Part shown: positions 35,877 to 45,207 of the stretch, in pieces | Layout: every line of letters begins with the position of its first letter | How positions within the stretch are numbered: position 1 is the stretch's first letter | NCBI GenBank assembly: GCA_018399015.1 | Contig: CP073761.1 | Span: forward strand, 682,001 to 746,000 | Direction: 5' to 3' | From: Cyanobium sp. M30B3 | GTDB lineage: Bacteria > Cyanobacteriota > Cyanobacteriia > PCC-6307 > Cyanobiaceae | Length of the DNA: 64,000 nt | Position numbers and translations under genes: made by a program | Notes under the pieces: generated by a model | Seen by the model: the letters and a program-made list of their open reading frames with translations, nothing else | Database searches by the model: none | Told to the model about the DNA's origin: nothing

Positions 35877-36544
35877 GCGGTGAGATCGGCGAGCAGCGGC
35901 GTGTTCAGCAGGCAGTGGCCGGCATCGGGGTAGTGGATCACGGTGGCGTCGGGCCGTTCCCGGCGCAGCAGCTCGCGCACCTCCGTGCCCACGATCCGGT
36001 CGGCCCCCGCCTCCACGATCAGGCAGGGCAGCCCCGGCGCCAGGGCCTCGGGCAGCTGCCGGCAGCGCTCCAGCAGGGCCAGATCGGCCCGCAACCGCTC
36101 ACGGCCGCCGCCGCTGAGGGGCCCATCGAGGATCGTGCAGGGCAGGGCGCTGACCGGCGCCGGGGCGGCCGCCTCGGCCAGGAAGGTGCGCAGCATCGCC
36201 TCGGCCTGGGGGCCCTGCAGGGCCTCAGCCATGCCGGCCAGGGCCGTCTGCAGGCGGCGTCCCTCCTGGCCGCCGGGGATGAACTGCCCGAAACTGGCCA
36301 GCAGCACCACGGCATCGGCCTGGGCCAGCAGCTCCGGCGCCAGCAGGTGGGGGCCGAGGGAGTGGCCGATCACCACCCGCCGGCTGGCCTGGGCCTCCCA
36401 CGGCACCGTGCGGGGCTCCACCGCCCCGTAGCCCCGGTCCGGCATGGTCCAGCGCCAGCCCCGGGCGGCGGCCGCGGCGGCGAAGGGCTCCCAGCCGCGG
36501 CTGTCGCCGGCCCAGCCGTGCATGGCGATCACCTGAACAGTCAT
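35858..36544 (-). CDS. bioK: Pimeloyl-ACP methyl ester esterase, BioK type
   Basis: A 228-residue alpha/beta hydrolase: HGWAGDSRGWEPF, nucleophile Ser in VIGHSLGPH, Asp in EAGADRIV and His in DAGHCLL. In marine Synechococcus and Prochlorococcus the last step before BioF is done by BioK, an esterase distinct from E. coli BioH. Placement between bioF and bioC makes that assignment likely. The ATG at 36544 overlaps the bioF stop (ATGA). Confidence 0.82.
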   Translation of the reverse strand: MTVQVIAMHGWAGDSRGWEPFAAAAAARGWRWTMPDRGYGAVEPRTVPWEAQASRRVVIGHSLGPHLLAPELLAQADAVVLLASFGQFIPGGQEGRRLQTALAGMAEALQGPQAEAMLRTFLAEAAAPAPVSALPCTILDGPLSGGGRERLRADLALLERCRQLPEALAPGLPCLIVEAGADRIVGTEVRELLRRERPDATVIHYPDAGHCLLNTPLLADLTAWIASL

Positions 36545-37717
36545 GGCGAACCCAGGGCGTGCAGCAGCCGCTCCAATGTGCCTGGCGGCAGGTTGGCCCG
36601 CAGCACCAGCCGCAGGCGGGCGCTGCCGGGGGGCACGGTGGGGGGGCGGATCGCCACGGCCAGCAGCCCGGCGCGCTCGAGGCGCTGCTGCAGGTCGAGG
36701 GCGTGCTGGTCGTCGCCCACCAGCAGCGGCAGGATCGGCCCTTCGCCGGGGGCGCGGCCAGCCGGCGGCGGCCAGGGCCTGGCGCCAGCGCCGCGCCCGC
36801 TCCAGCAGGGCCGGACCGGCGGGCTGGCCCGCCAGCTCCCGGGCCTGCAGGTGCTGGAGAGCCGCCAGGGCGCCGGCCGCCAGGGGCGGGGCCAGGGCCG
36901 TGGTGTAGCGGAACGGCCCGCTGAACTGCAGCAGCCACTCCATCACCAGGCCGTCGCCGGCCAGGAAGGCGCCGCCGCTGCCGAAGGCCTTGCCGAAGGT
37001 GCCGCAGAGCAGGGCGATCCCGGGCTCGCCGTGGCCCAGGCCGCGCCCCCCCGGGCCCAGCACCCCCAGGGCATGGGCCTCATCGAGCAGCAGGGCGGCG
37101 CCGTGGCGGGCGCAGAGGGCGGCCAGGGCTGGCACGTCCGCGCTGGAGCCCTCCATGGAATAGAGGCTCTCGGCCAGCACCAGCAGCCGTTGGTCGGGCT
37201 GCGTCCTGCGGGCGGCGCCGAGCAGGGATTCGAGCTGGGCGAGGTTGTTGTGGCGGAAGCGCTGCAGGCGGGCGCCGCTGGCGCGCACGCCGGTGAGCAG
37301 GGAGTGGTGGATCAGCCGGTCGGCCAGCACCAGGCTGTGGCGATCGGCGAGGGCGCCCACGGCCGCCAGGTTGGCCTGGAAGCCGCTGGGGAACAGCAGC
37401 ACCCGCTCCCGCCCCAGCCACTCCGCCAGCTCCCCCTCCAGCTGGGCGTGCACCGGCCGGCTGCCGCACACCAGCCTGGAGGCCCCGGACCCCACCCCCT
37501 CGCGGGCCGCGGCGGCCTGGGCGGCGGCCACCACGGCGGGGTGGCGGCTGAGGCCGAGGTAGTCGTTGCTGGCCAGGTCGAGCAGCTGGGGGTCCAGCCC
37601 GCCCAGCCGCCGCCGGGCGCTGGCGGGCTGGCCGGCCAGCGCCGCCGCCAGGGGCCGCTGCCAGGGAGCCGGATCGTCCGGGGCGCGGGGCTGGGAGTGG
37701 GATGCGGCGCCGCCCAT
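36541..37717 (-). CDS. bioF: 8-amino-7-oxononanoate synthase (apparent frameshift)
   Basis: A PLP enzyme joining pimeloyl-ACP and alanine. The start is ATG 37717. It has DLASNDYLGLSRHP, GSGASRLVCGS, FPSGFQANLA, LLLDEAHALGVLG and the lysine site CGTFGKAFGSGGAFLAG. The open frame runs to about 36750, where a run of five G/C bases shifts it; the rest of BioF (GPILPLLVGDD..., VAIRPPTVP, LRLVLRANLPPGTLERLLH) is intact one base out of frame and ends at 36541, overlapping bioK. A single extra base in the homopolymer would explain this, so a sequencing indel is more likely than real loss. Confidence 0.9.
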
Positions 37718-37804
37718 GGGGCCGAGGGTAGGCGGGATGGCCCTCTGCCCACAGGCTGACAGCCGGCATAAACTGCTGTTCTGGCTCCTGGTTGGGGGGG
37801 TGAG

Positions 37805-38428
37805 ATGACAGCTGCTCCGTCCGCACCACCCCTCGATGCCCTGGCGCCTCTGCGGCTGCCCCCGGGGCTGCGGCTCACGGCCGAGCAATTCGCCGCCGTG
37901 TGTGAGGCCAACAGGGAGGCGGTGCTGGAACTTGATGCCACAGGCCAGATCATTCAGATGACCCCCACCGGTGGTGACACGGGGGCGCGCAATGGCGAGC
38001 TCCTTTTTCAGTTGAAAGCGTTTGTGGGCGGGATCGGCGGTTGGCAGGTGTTCGACAGTTCCACCGGCTTCCGCTTGCCGGATGGTTCGGTGTTGAGCCC
38101 GGATGTCTCCCTGGTGCGTCTGGATCGCTGGCGGGCCCTCAGCCCCGAGCAACAGCGGAGCTTTCCTCCCCTCTGTCCGGACCTGGTGGTGGAGCTGGCC
38201 AGCCCGAGTGATCAAGGCCCCCGCGGCCTCAGTGCCCTGCGCGCCAAGCTGGCCAGCTACCAGGCCAATGGCGCCCAGCTGGGCTGGTTGCTGATCCCCG
38301 CCGAGCAGGCCGTGGAGGTCTGGCCAGCCCAGGGGGCAGCGCAGCGGCTGGAAGGGGCCACCCGGCTGGATGGCGGGACCCTTCTGCCCGGGCTGCAACT
38401 GGATCTCAAGGCGATCTGGCAGGTGTGA
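37805..38428 (+). CDS. Uma2-family (DUF820) PD-(D/E)xK nuclease-like protein
   Basis: A 207-residue protein typical of the Uma2 family, abundant in cyanobacteria and related to restriction-endonuclease folds. Visible motifs: LDATGQIIQMTPTGGDTGARNGELL, the SPDVSLVRLDRW block, PDLVVELASPSD and the final KLASYQANGAQLGWLLIP. Real function is unknown; some are suspected toxins or mobile-element remnants. It starts at ATG 37805 and its stop overlaps the next gene's GTG (GTGA). Confidence 0.85.
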   Translation: MTAAPSAPPLDALAPLRLPPGLRLTAEQFAAVCEANREAVLELDATGQIIQMTPTGGDTGARNGELLFQLKAFVGGIGGWQVFDSSTGFRLPDGSVLSPDVSLVRLDRWRALSPEQQRSFPPLCPDLVVELASPSDQGPRGLSALRAKLASYQANGAQLGWLLIPAEQAVEVWPAQGAAQRLEGATRLDGGTLLPGLQLDLKAIWQV

Positions 38429-39375
38429 GCCGCGCCGCCGCGCTGGAGCGCTTCACCCTGCTGTTCCCGCTCTGGACGCTGCTGGCGGCGGCCCTGGCCC
38501 TGCCGTTTCCGTGGCTGTTCACCTGGCTGCAGGGGCCGCTGATCGTGCTGGCCCTGGCGCTGGTGATGCTGGGTATGGGCCTGGAGCTGGAGCTGGCCGA
38601 CTTCCGGCGGGTGCTGCGCCGTCCGGGGCCGCCGGCGCTGGGCGTGGCCGCCCAGTTCCTGGTGATGCCGGCCCTGGCGGCGCTGGTGGCGGCACTGCTG
38701 CGCCTGCCGCCGCCCCTGGCGGTGGGTCTGATCCTGGTGGGCTGCTGCCCGGGGGGCACGGCCAGCAATGTGGTGGCGCTGATCGCCCGGGCCGACGTGG
38801 CCCTCTCGGTGGTGATGACCACGCTCAGCACCCTGGCGGCGGTGCTGCTCACGCCGCTGCTCACCGGACTGCTGGCCGGCCGCTACGTGCCGGTGGATGG
38901 CTGGAAGCTGCTGCTGGACGTGCTGCAGGTGGTGATGCTGCCCGTGGCCCTGGGGCTGGCCCTCAAGCGCGGCATGCCGGGCCTGTCGCGCCGGCTGGCC
39001 CCTGTGATGCCACCGCTGGCGGTGCTGGCCATCGTGCTGATCGTGGCCAGCATCGTGGGCAGCCAGCGCCAGGCGCTGCTGGAGCAGGGACTGTTGCTGC
39101 TGCTGGCGGCCCTGCTGTTGCACGGGGGCGGCTTCCTGCTCGGTTGGCTGCTGGCGGCCGTGTTCGGTCAACCCCAGGCCGTGCGCCGCACCGTGAGCAT
39201 CGAGGTGGGCATGCAGAACTCAGGATTGGCGGTTGTGCTGGCCCGATCCGGCTTTGCCGCCTCCCCTCTCACCGCCCTGCCCGGGGCGATCTCGGCAGTG
39301 GTGCATGCGGTGCTGGGGAGCCTGCTGGCGAGTTGGTGGAGATTCCACAGTAAAGCGAGTACGACCAGGTGCTGA
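38425..39375 (+). CDS. Bile acid:sodium symporter family (BASS) transporter
   Basis: A 316-residue protein with about 9-10 membrane helices from GTG 38425. Family features include GCCPGGTASNVVALIARADVALSV with the sodium-site Gly/Asn motif, and EVGMQNSGLAVVLA near the second crossover. Substrates in cyanobacteria may be pyruvate, bicarbonate-linked or other anions; not decided here. The C-terminal tail (HSKASTTRC) is polar and the gene sits at the edge of the IS-rich island, so the last residues could be altered by the insertion. Confidence 0.85.
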   Translation: MSRAAALERFTLLFPLWTLLAAALALPFPWLFTWLQGPLIVLALALVMLGMGLELELADFRRVLRRPGPPALGVAAQFLVMPALAALVAALLRLPPPLAVGLILVGCCPGGTASNVVALIARADVALSVVMTTLSTLAAVLLTPLLTGLLAGRYVPVDGWKLLLDVLQVVMLPVALGLALKRGMPGLSRRLAPVMPPLAVLAIVLIVASIVGSQRQALLEQGLLLLLAALLLHGGGFLLGWLLAAVFGQPQAVRRTVSIEVGMQNSGLAVVLARSGFAASPLTALPGAISAVVHAVLGSLLASWWRFHSKASTTRC

Positions 39376-39439
39376 CTCACGAAGTGACTGCTGAAAAACC
39401 GAGGCAGTCGCAGCAGAATGGCTCAACGGCACTATTCGG

Positions 39440-40423
39440 ATGCGCAGTAAGCAGGAGCAGGCCGCTCCACTGTTTTCGTACCTCTCCGTGGAGTAGCGGA
39501 TCCCCAAGGCCCATCCGATGCGGCAAGTACGGCGTCTGGCGTACCAGGCTCACGATCCCTCCGGAGCAGCTGCTAAAGGCCCTATTGCTGCAGGTCATCT
39601 ACGGCATCCGCGCTGAGCGGATGCTGATCGAGGAGCGGATGACGACATGCTGTTCCGTTGGCTCGTCGGTCTCAACCTTCACGATCCCGTCTGGCATCCG
39701 ACCACCTTTCCCAGTACATCGGCCGAAGGCCGATCGTGCCGGTAGCGCTAGAACCGTGACCAGCTGCTCAATAAGTATCTCATGGCCCGCTTCCAGGAGC
39801 TGCTGATGGCCTCACCGGAGGTGCAGCCTCTCCTGAGCTCGGAGCACTTCTCAGTCGACGGCACCCTGCTGCAGGCCTGGGCCTCCCATGGCTGCTTGCA
39901 GCGCTTGGATGGCTCCGATGACGAATCGCCAGCGCTCATTGGTGGCAATGGGTTTGGATCAGCCCTCGCCAAGGGCAGGAAGGGCCCCAGGGGGATTTCA
40001 GGGGGCTGCTGCTCTCCGACCAGATTCAGCGCTCCAGCATAGATGGTGAGGCGCGGCTGTTCTGCAAGTCGGCGGAGGGCGGAAGTGCGGAACAGCCGGA
40101 TCTTCTGGGCTCTCACGAGAAGACGCTGGGAGCAGACAAGGGCCACGAAACCAGGGGTTTCGTGGAAGTCATCCGCTTTGCCCGCATCACGCCGCATGTT
40201 GCCCAGAACGCTGGACCCAGTCGATCAACTGCAGGAAGCGGATCGAGCAGGTGAGTGAGCTCCGCTCGACTGCGTCTACGGCTGGATCACCCAGGCCGCC
40301 GGATTGTGGAAACTCAAGGCCAGAGGAGGTTCAAGGGTAGGAGCGGTGTTCCGGTTGCATGTGGTGGCCCACAACCTGATCCGCTTGGCCAACCACCTCA
40401 GTGCGCTGGAGGTGCCGGCATGA
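39440..40423 (+). pseudogene. Decayed IS5-family transposase
   Basis: Fragments of one transposase follow each other in several frames. The ATG at 39440 starts an N-terminus (MRSKQEQAAPLFSYLSVE, then an in-frame TAG, then RIPKAHPMRQVRRLAYQA). Later come IPPEQLLKALLLQ, MLFRWLVGL, SSEHFSVDGTLLQAWAS with a catalytic Asp, and TLGADKGHETRGFVEVIR with the second Asp. The last part, GWITQAAGLWKLKARGG and HVVAHNLIRLANHLSALEV, ends at 40423. Multiple frameshifts and a stop mean it is inactive. Confidence 0.85.
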
Positions 40424-40701
40424 CACGGGCAGAGAGGGGAGTGCTGGACCCATTGATCCCCCAGCAACAGGAACGGAAGCGAGCAGGAACTTTCCGATCG
40501 GGCGATGGAGCACTCCAAATGGCGCCTAGCCTCGCCAACGGCAGCGAAAACTGCGCGGCGGCACTTACTTTGCCGTCTATTGGAGCAGCCTCCTAAGTTT
40601 CCTACTCTTTACGCAGGACGCAGAAGAGTTGTTATGGGTGTAAACTTGGAGTCATTGCCATTGAGCACCACTGCCTAAATGAAGTTTCCTCGGCAGCCAT
40701 T
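40424..40701 (+). other. Intergenic, IS-derived remnant
   Basis: The first bases could encode TRAERGVLDPLIPQQQ, similar to the start of other small transposases, then the frame is lost. No gene is visible in the rest. Base composition changes from GC-rich to AT-rich at about 40,590, just before the first sulfotransferase gene. Confidence 0.4.
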
Positions 40702-41550
40702 ATGAATGCAGCCATTTCCTCCCCTGTTTCTTTTGCCCCAGTAATCTCAGATGCACAGTTGCCTTTGAATGCTTGTCGCAGATTGTTCATCTTAGGTTCG
40801 GGACGCAGTGGAACCAGCTTGCTGGCTGGCCTATTTAGGCATACAGGCTTGTTTATGGGTGCATCTGCGTACCTTGCTAGTATCTCGAATCCTACAGGTT
40901 ACTATGAAGACAGGGAAATAAATTTAATTAATGAAGAGTTGGTTAGAAGCGTTCTGCCAGATTTTACTCCACAAAATGACCTATGCAGCAATGGATGGGA
41001 TCATCCATCCTCCCATGGGCAGTGTTGGCTCGCGAGAGTCCCTCTGGTTGCTTCCTTCACCGCATCTGCAGAAATCAACAAGAGAATAGATCAAATTTAC
41101 TCCCAAGGCCCCACATGCCTAAAGGACCCAAGGTTTAATTACACCCTTCAAGCCTGGCTTTCTCGTATAGAGACTAGACAAAAAGAATCGACCGCATTCA
41201 TTTGTATATTTCGGCAGCCATCCGTGGTTGTCGAAAGCATCCTCAATGAAGTGCGAACTGCAGCCTATCTTAGGAATTTTGCTATTAGCGTTAAGCAGGC
41301 TTATGACTGTTGGCTACTTCAGTACTCGCATATTCTAAGGCTTCATGCAAATCATGGAAGATGGCTGTTTATTGAGTATGATGATTTGCTTGATAATGCC
41401 GGATTGGACAGAATTGAGCACTTTACGGGTCTTCAAGTGGATAGAACTCTACCAATGCGGAACTTGAATCGAAACAAGCCTTCAAGTAGCGCCCCAGCAA
41501 ATGCAATTAAGCTCTATGAAGAACTTCGCTCAAGAGCTGCTAACTCATGA
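40702..41550 (+). CDS. Sulfotransferase
   Basis: A 282-residue protein from ATG 40702. The PAPS-binding 5' loop is LGSGRSGTSLLAGLFRHTG (residues about 31-49) and a 3'-phosphate region appears as FRQPSVVVESI about 130 residues later, as in the large sulfotransferase family acting on carbohydrates or small molecules. It is the first gene of an AT-rich run and strikingly unlike the flanking high-GC core in codon use, so horizontally acquired. It probably sulfates a surface glycan made by neighbouring glycosyltransferases. Confidence 0.78.
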   Translation: MNAAISSPVSFAPVISDAQLPLNACRRLFILGSGRSGTSLLAGLFRHTGLFMGASAYLASISNPTGYYEDREINLINEELVRSVLPDFTPQNDLCSNGWDHPSSHGQCWLARVPLVASFTASAEINKRIDQIYSQGPTCLKDPRFNYTLQAWLSRIETRQKESTAFICIFRQPSVVVESILNEVRTAAYLRNFAISVKQAYDCWLLQYSHILRLHANHGRWLFIEYDDLLDNAGLDRIEHFTGLQVDRTLPMRNLNRNKPSSSAPANAIKLYEELRSRAANS

Positions 41551-41581
41551 TTATGCCCATTGCTATGTATCTCAGTCTACA

Positions 41582-42199
41582 ATGAAAATCTTTTGTATTG
41601 GCTTGAATAAAACAGGAACCACAACATTGGGGCGCTGTTTAGTCCTTTTGGGTTATCGGCATAAATCGTTTGACCTTTCACTGCTTGAGCAAGTTGCAAT
41701 TTCTAAATATGATCAGCTATACAATACCATTGATTCTGCTGATAGCTTTTCTGATTGGCCTTACCCATTCATCTTTAAGCATTTAGACGAAGTCTACCCT
41801 GGGAGCCGGTTTATTCTGACGCGTCGTACAACTCCTGAAATATGGCTCAAAAGCTTAGCCTCTCACTCATTAAGAACTGATCCAATCCTAGGCATGCGAG
41901 CCAGAAGCCTTGCATATGGCTATCCTTATCCTCACCTCAACCCGCATGCGCATATATTAACTTATACTCAGCATTTGCAAATAGTTAGGGATTATTTCTT
42001 TAGTCGACCTACTGATTTCTTGGAAGTCTGCTGGGAGCAAGGCTCTACATTGAATGATCTCTGCATGTTTCTTGATCGTCAGCATCCCAATCTAGACCTC
42101 CCCCATTCAAACAGTAGTGATAACGCTAATCTACTGCACAAGACTACAAATCTGCAGCTCCTTCAATGGTTTACGGATAGAACTGGAACTATTGGCTAG
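41582..42199 (+). CDS. Sulfotransferase-family protein
   Basis: About 205 residues from ATG 41582. The N-terminus MKIFCIGLNKTGTTTLGRCL is a PAPS-loop (Gly-Leu-Asn-Lys-Thr-Gly-Thr-Thr), and LTRRTTPEIWLKSL fits the 3' phosphate-binding site. It is shorter than the preceding protein and not a recent duplicate of it. It starts 31 bp after the previous gene and has the same AT-rich codon use. Confidence 0.75.
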   Translation: MKIFCIGLNKTGTTTLGRCLVLLGYRHKSFDLSLLEQVAISKYDQLYNTIDSADSFSDWPYPFIFKHLDEVYPGSRFILTRRTTPEIWLKSLASHSLRTDPILGMRARSLAYGYPYPHLNPHAHILTYTQHLQIVRDYFFSRPTDFLEVCWEQGSTLNDLCMFLDRQHPNLDLPHSNSSDNANLLHKTTNLQLLQWFTDRTGTIG

Positions 42200-42239
42200 C
42201 GCTTTACTTCAACCACTTTGTACTTCACAATGAACAGCA

Positions 42240-43151
42240 ATGTCTCCATCCTGTGACTCTGATGCGAATGCATCGTCTCTCGATGCTGAAGTTTACGCTG
42301 ATCTCCAAGCTTCATGCGACATCAATATTGATTCGTGCAAGCGAGTGTGCTTGATATTGGGACCTTATCGTAATCTCACTACCCTAACCGCCTCGACATT
42401 GTTTCTTCATCCTAACTGCCAAGTACTCAATCATGCCAGGGATCGTGTTTTTCGTGTTCCGCAAGTTAACTTTCTTTCATCCTATAGCTTAGAAACTTTT
42501 GAAAGATTCATTAAGTATGCAATTTTAATTTCTGGAAAGGGTCAACGGGGTAAACATGGTGGATCTATTACATTTTCTCATGCTTTTGACCCGCAATATG
42601 GCATGAGTGAAGTCTTTAATAAAAAGGGATTTGAGCTAATCAAGAAAAACATTGACTGCCTACTCTGGAAGGAATCACTTGAAGCCTCAAATCTTATTCG
42701 TGACTACAATGTGAACCTTGATGAGCTCCTAAACTCTGAACCAAGACTTGTATTTCTATTGCCAATAAGATATCCCCTAGACTGTGCTTTGTCAAATCTA
42801 AAAACAGGTCATGCATTAAGATTCCAAGGGATTAATGATTCCATATCTTTTCAGGAATGCTTAGATGCCATTCTGCGGGAAATATACTGGTTCTTGTCGC
42901 TTCAGCGCCAGTACAAGGATCGCTTTTATCATTACTATTCCCATTCCATAAATCGAGAGATGCTTGTGGGCCTGGCCCGCTTCTTATCATTGACCCCTAA
43001 TGATGACTGGATTTCTAGCGCATTAGAAGTAATGATCGTTAAATCTGGCTATCGCCACAGCGATTCTCTGGTGAAAGCATATCGCGATGCCGTCGAGGCT
43101 ATCTTTTCCGATATGCCTTGCGCGGCAGAGCATCTACTACATTTCTGTTAG
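42240..43151 (+). CDS. Hypothetical protein, possible sulfotransferase-like fold
   Basis: A 303-residue protein from ATG 42240, 40 bp after the previous gene. CLILGPYRNLTTLTASTLF sits where a PAPS loop would be, and LPIRYPLDCALSNLKTGH resembles the Arg/Ser 3' phosphate site, but the key Lys/Arg of the first loop is missing and the family match is weak. Context next to two sulfotransferases supports the idea. It may be inactive or a different enzyme. Confidence 0.5.
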   Translation: MSPSCDSDANASSLDAEVYADLQASCDINIDSCKRVCLILGPYRNLTTLTASTLFLHPNCQVLNHARDRVFRVPQVNFLSSYSLETFERFIKYAILISGKGQRGKHGGSITFSHAFDPQYGMSEVFNKKGFELIKKNIDCLLWKESLEASNLIRDYNVNLDELLNSEPRLVFLLPIRYPLDCALSNLKTGHALRFQGINDSISFQECLDAILREIYWFLSLQRQYKDRFYHYYSHSINREMLVGLARFLSLTPNDDWISSALEVMIVKSGYRHSDSLVKAYRDAVEAIFSDMPCAAEHLLHFC

Positions 43152-43209
43152 GTTAGAAGCTATCAGGCATCTTTACAACAACCAGTCTTCGCCTTTGTAC
43201 TTGTGAGCC

Positions 43210-43560
43210 TAATTGTCACCGAGTCAATGTGGGTAGCCTCAGGGCTCGGGCTTGCAGGTGGCTTGGCCAGGCAGGAATGAATAGTTGGTGCACAGGCTGG
43301 TGGTCTTTTGGGTCCCCTCATGACCGTAGTCGTGCAATTCCCAGCCCTGCCTTGAAGTGCACAATGGCATTGGCCCAGCCTAAGATCTGCTCGATCCGTT
43401 TTCAGGTGTTGCTCGATTGAAGGTAGGCTTGGGGATACGATGTTTTGCCCCCGCTATGCGTCATGCTGTAGACGGGCAAGACGGTAAGGGAATCGCCGGT
43501 GTCATAGCCCTTGTCTGCACTCAGGGGCTCTAGTTGAGAGCCAAGTTCCTTACACCGGGG
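43210..43560 (-). pseudogene. IS5-like transposase fragment
   Basis: On the minus strand, LSADKGYDTGDSLTVLP corresponds to the second catalytic Asp block, and after a stop RIEQILGWANAIVHFKAG to the C-terminal RIE-GW block of an IS5-type transposase. The middle and N-terminal parts are absent, and stops interrupt it. It lies between the sulfotransferase group and the PEP-CTERM gene. Confidence 0.6.
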
Positions 43561-44475
43561 TTTTCATTAAGGGATGGGTTTTCCAATACCGACCCCTGCA
43601 GGACCAGTGGTCGGGTAGATGAGCAGCAGGCCGCGGAGGTCGCCACCGACACGCTTTGTTCAAGTTGGGGTTCTATCATGTAACCCCATGCCCCCTCCTG
43701 GTGTTTGCGTATCCTCAGCAAGGACGAAGATTCGTTCTTACGAGCGTTGGAAGCCCTAATCCTGCACCAAAGTAACTGGACAACCCCAACTGCTCGCAAC
43801 TCAACAGTGGATTGACTTCAAGCGCGTTTCCTTCAGCAGCTCAAGGCACTAGGCGAGGAGCCTTCCTTTACTAGCCAGTCAATGCCTTGAGAAAGGTGTC
43901 AGCTAGTTCGGTATTTGCCCTTTCTGAAGTCAACGATCCAGAGGAACGGAACGTTGCAGTAAAGGTGCTCGGAAACCATCCGCTCAGAGCGAATACAATG
44001 ATTACCCACATCAGCAGGGTTAGCAGCAGTTGAGCCGTTGGAATTGATCCTACCGCTCTGGGGTAGAGTTGCCTGATCGTTGATGTAGTGCCAGATCTGC
44101 CATCTACTTCCACTTGGCGAAGAGGAAGAATGGATGCCGAATCCAATTCTTCTCGGAAACCAAGTATACAATGGGAGCGATCTACGCCTACAGCTAGCGT
44201 GTGCAGGCAGTTTTGTTGATCCGTGCTCTCATGGCTGAATTGCGTTCTTAGCAATTTCTCGTGATTCTAGCATTGGATTGGGGCATCAGCTAGAATGGGT
44301 CACATTAGTAGGTGAACTCTGCTTGGTTCATTCAAGTATTGGATTTAACTTGGCAAAGCTGTAAAACGCACTATCGATTAGAAGTGCTTATGGCTTATCG
44401 ACGAATAGTCGCTTGACAGGTCTCTTCATCGGCACCATAATGACAGCACAAAGTCTTTCGCCCACTAGGCACACA
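43561..44475. other. Non-coding or decayed stretch
   Basis: About 900 bp with no convincing gene. Short frames on the minus strand (for example 43871-44254) have no recognisable domain and low coding quality; scattered residues could be old transposase traces (possibly ISAs1-like), which I cannot support well. The last 150 bp would hold the promoter of the PEP-CTERM gene. Confidence 0.4.
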
Positions 44476-45144
44476 ATGTTAAAAATTGGAATTCTTAAAA
44501 AAGCTTCCACTGTGTCCCTGGGTGCGCTAGCAGTGGTCGCACTATCAGCTGACCCTTCTCAGGCAGCCGTCATTTTTGATGTTTCCAGCAATCCTGCCCA
44601 AAATCTTACTTCCGCAGTTTTTACATCGGGAGGTATCGATCTCACTATAAACAATTCCAACGCAACCGGTTCGACTAATCCCGGCACAATCAATTTTAAT
44701 TCCGCTGGTTTGTGCGCCTTTGCTGCTGTGGGTATCAGTCAAGGGAGGTGCGGCTATGGAAATGGGCTTCAGAGCGGTGGCATTACTAGTTTCCAGCTCT
44801 CATTTAATAAGCCAGTTTTCTTGAATTCGTTTGAAGTTACCGATTTTTCAAATTTAGTTCTAAGTTCTGGCTTGATTGAAGTATCCACTGACAATTCTTT
44901 CTTTGTTCCCTTTCTTGTTGATGCAAATGGAACAATTCCCCTTGGTGGGATAGAAGTGGCAGCAAATGAGACAATCTTTGTGCGTACGAGCGGAACGTTT
45001 TCGACTAATGACCCAACAGGCCTTATCCGAGTCAATAATCTGAACGTCGCAGAAGTTCCTGGTCCGCTTGGGGTTTTGGGATTGGGCGCTGCTTTTGGAT
45101 TGAGCAGGCAGCTTAAGAAAAAGACAAGCAGCTACAACGATTGA
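44476..45144 (+). CDS. PEP-CTERM-type secreted surface protein
   Basis: About 222 residues from ATG 44476 (ATG 44440 is an upstream alternative). There is a signal peptide (MLKIGILKKASTVSLGALAVVALSA, cleavage near Ala-Gln-Ala-Ala in PSQAA). The body is Ser/Thr/Asn-rich and beta-like. The C-terminus has VPGPLGVLGLGAAFGLSRQ followed by a Lys-rich end: the tripartite sorting signal (VPGPL variant, hydrophobic helix, basic tail) of PEP-CTERM proteins processed by an exosortase and linked to exopolysaccharide. It stands alone between glycan genes and decayed IS fragments. Confidence 0.75.
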   Translation: MLKIGILKKASTVSLGALAVVALSADPSQAAVIFDVSSNPAQNLTSAVFTSGGIDLTINNSNATGSTNPGTINFNSAGLCAFAAVGISQGRCGYGNGLQSGGITSFQLSFNKPVFLNSFEVTDFSNLVLSSGLIEVSTDNSFFVPFLVDANGTIPLGGIEVAANETIFVRTSGTFSTNDPTGLIRVNNLNVAEVPGPLGVLGLGAAFGLSRQLKKKTSSYND

Positions 45145-45164
45145 TTTTTTTTAAAAGACTAAAG

Positions 45165-45188
45165 CCCTCCAATAACGGAGGGTTTTTT
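45165..45188. terminator. Rho-independent terminator, possibly bidirectional
   Basis: CCCTCC-AATAAC-GGAGGG (6-bp stem) followed by TTTTTT is a classic terminator for the PEP-CTERM gene, 20 bp after its stop. An A-rich stretch precedes the stem, so it may also terminate the convergent glycosyltransferase gene ending at 45208. Confidence 0.85.
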
Positions 45189-45207
45189 AATGCTCATTGA
45201 CAGAGAA

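Noticed and set aside
36225-36938. Separate protein frame over the bioF end
   Set aside because: It has no domain and is out of frame with the real BioF C-terminus, which reads in a third frame.
43871-44254. Frame on the minus strand with a hydrophobic stretch
   Set aside because: No domain, no conserved neighbours and low coding quality; it could be an old transposase trace.
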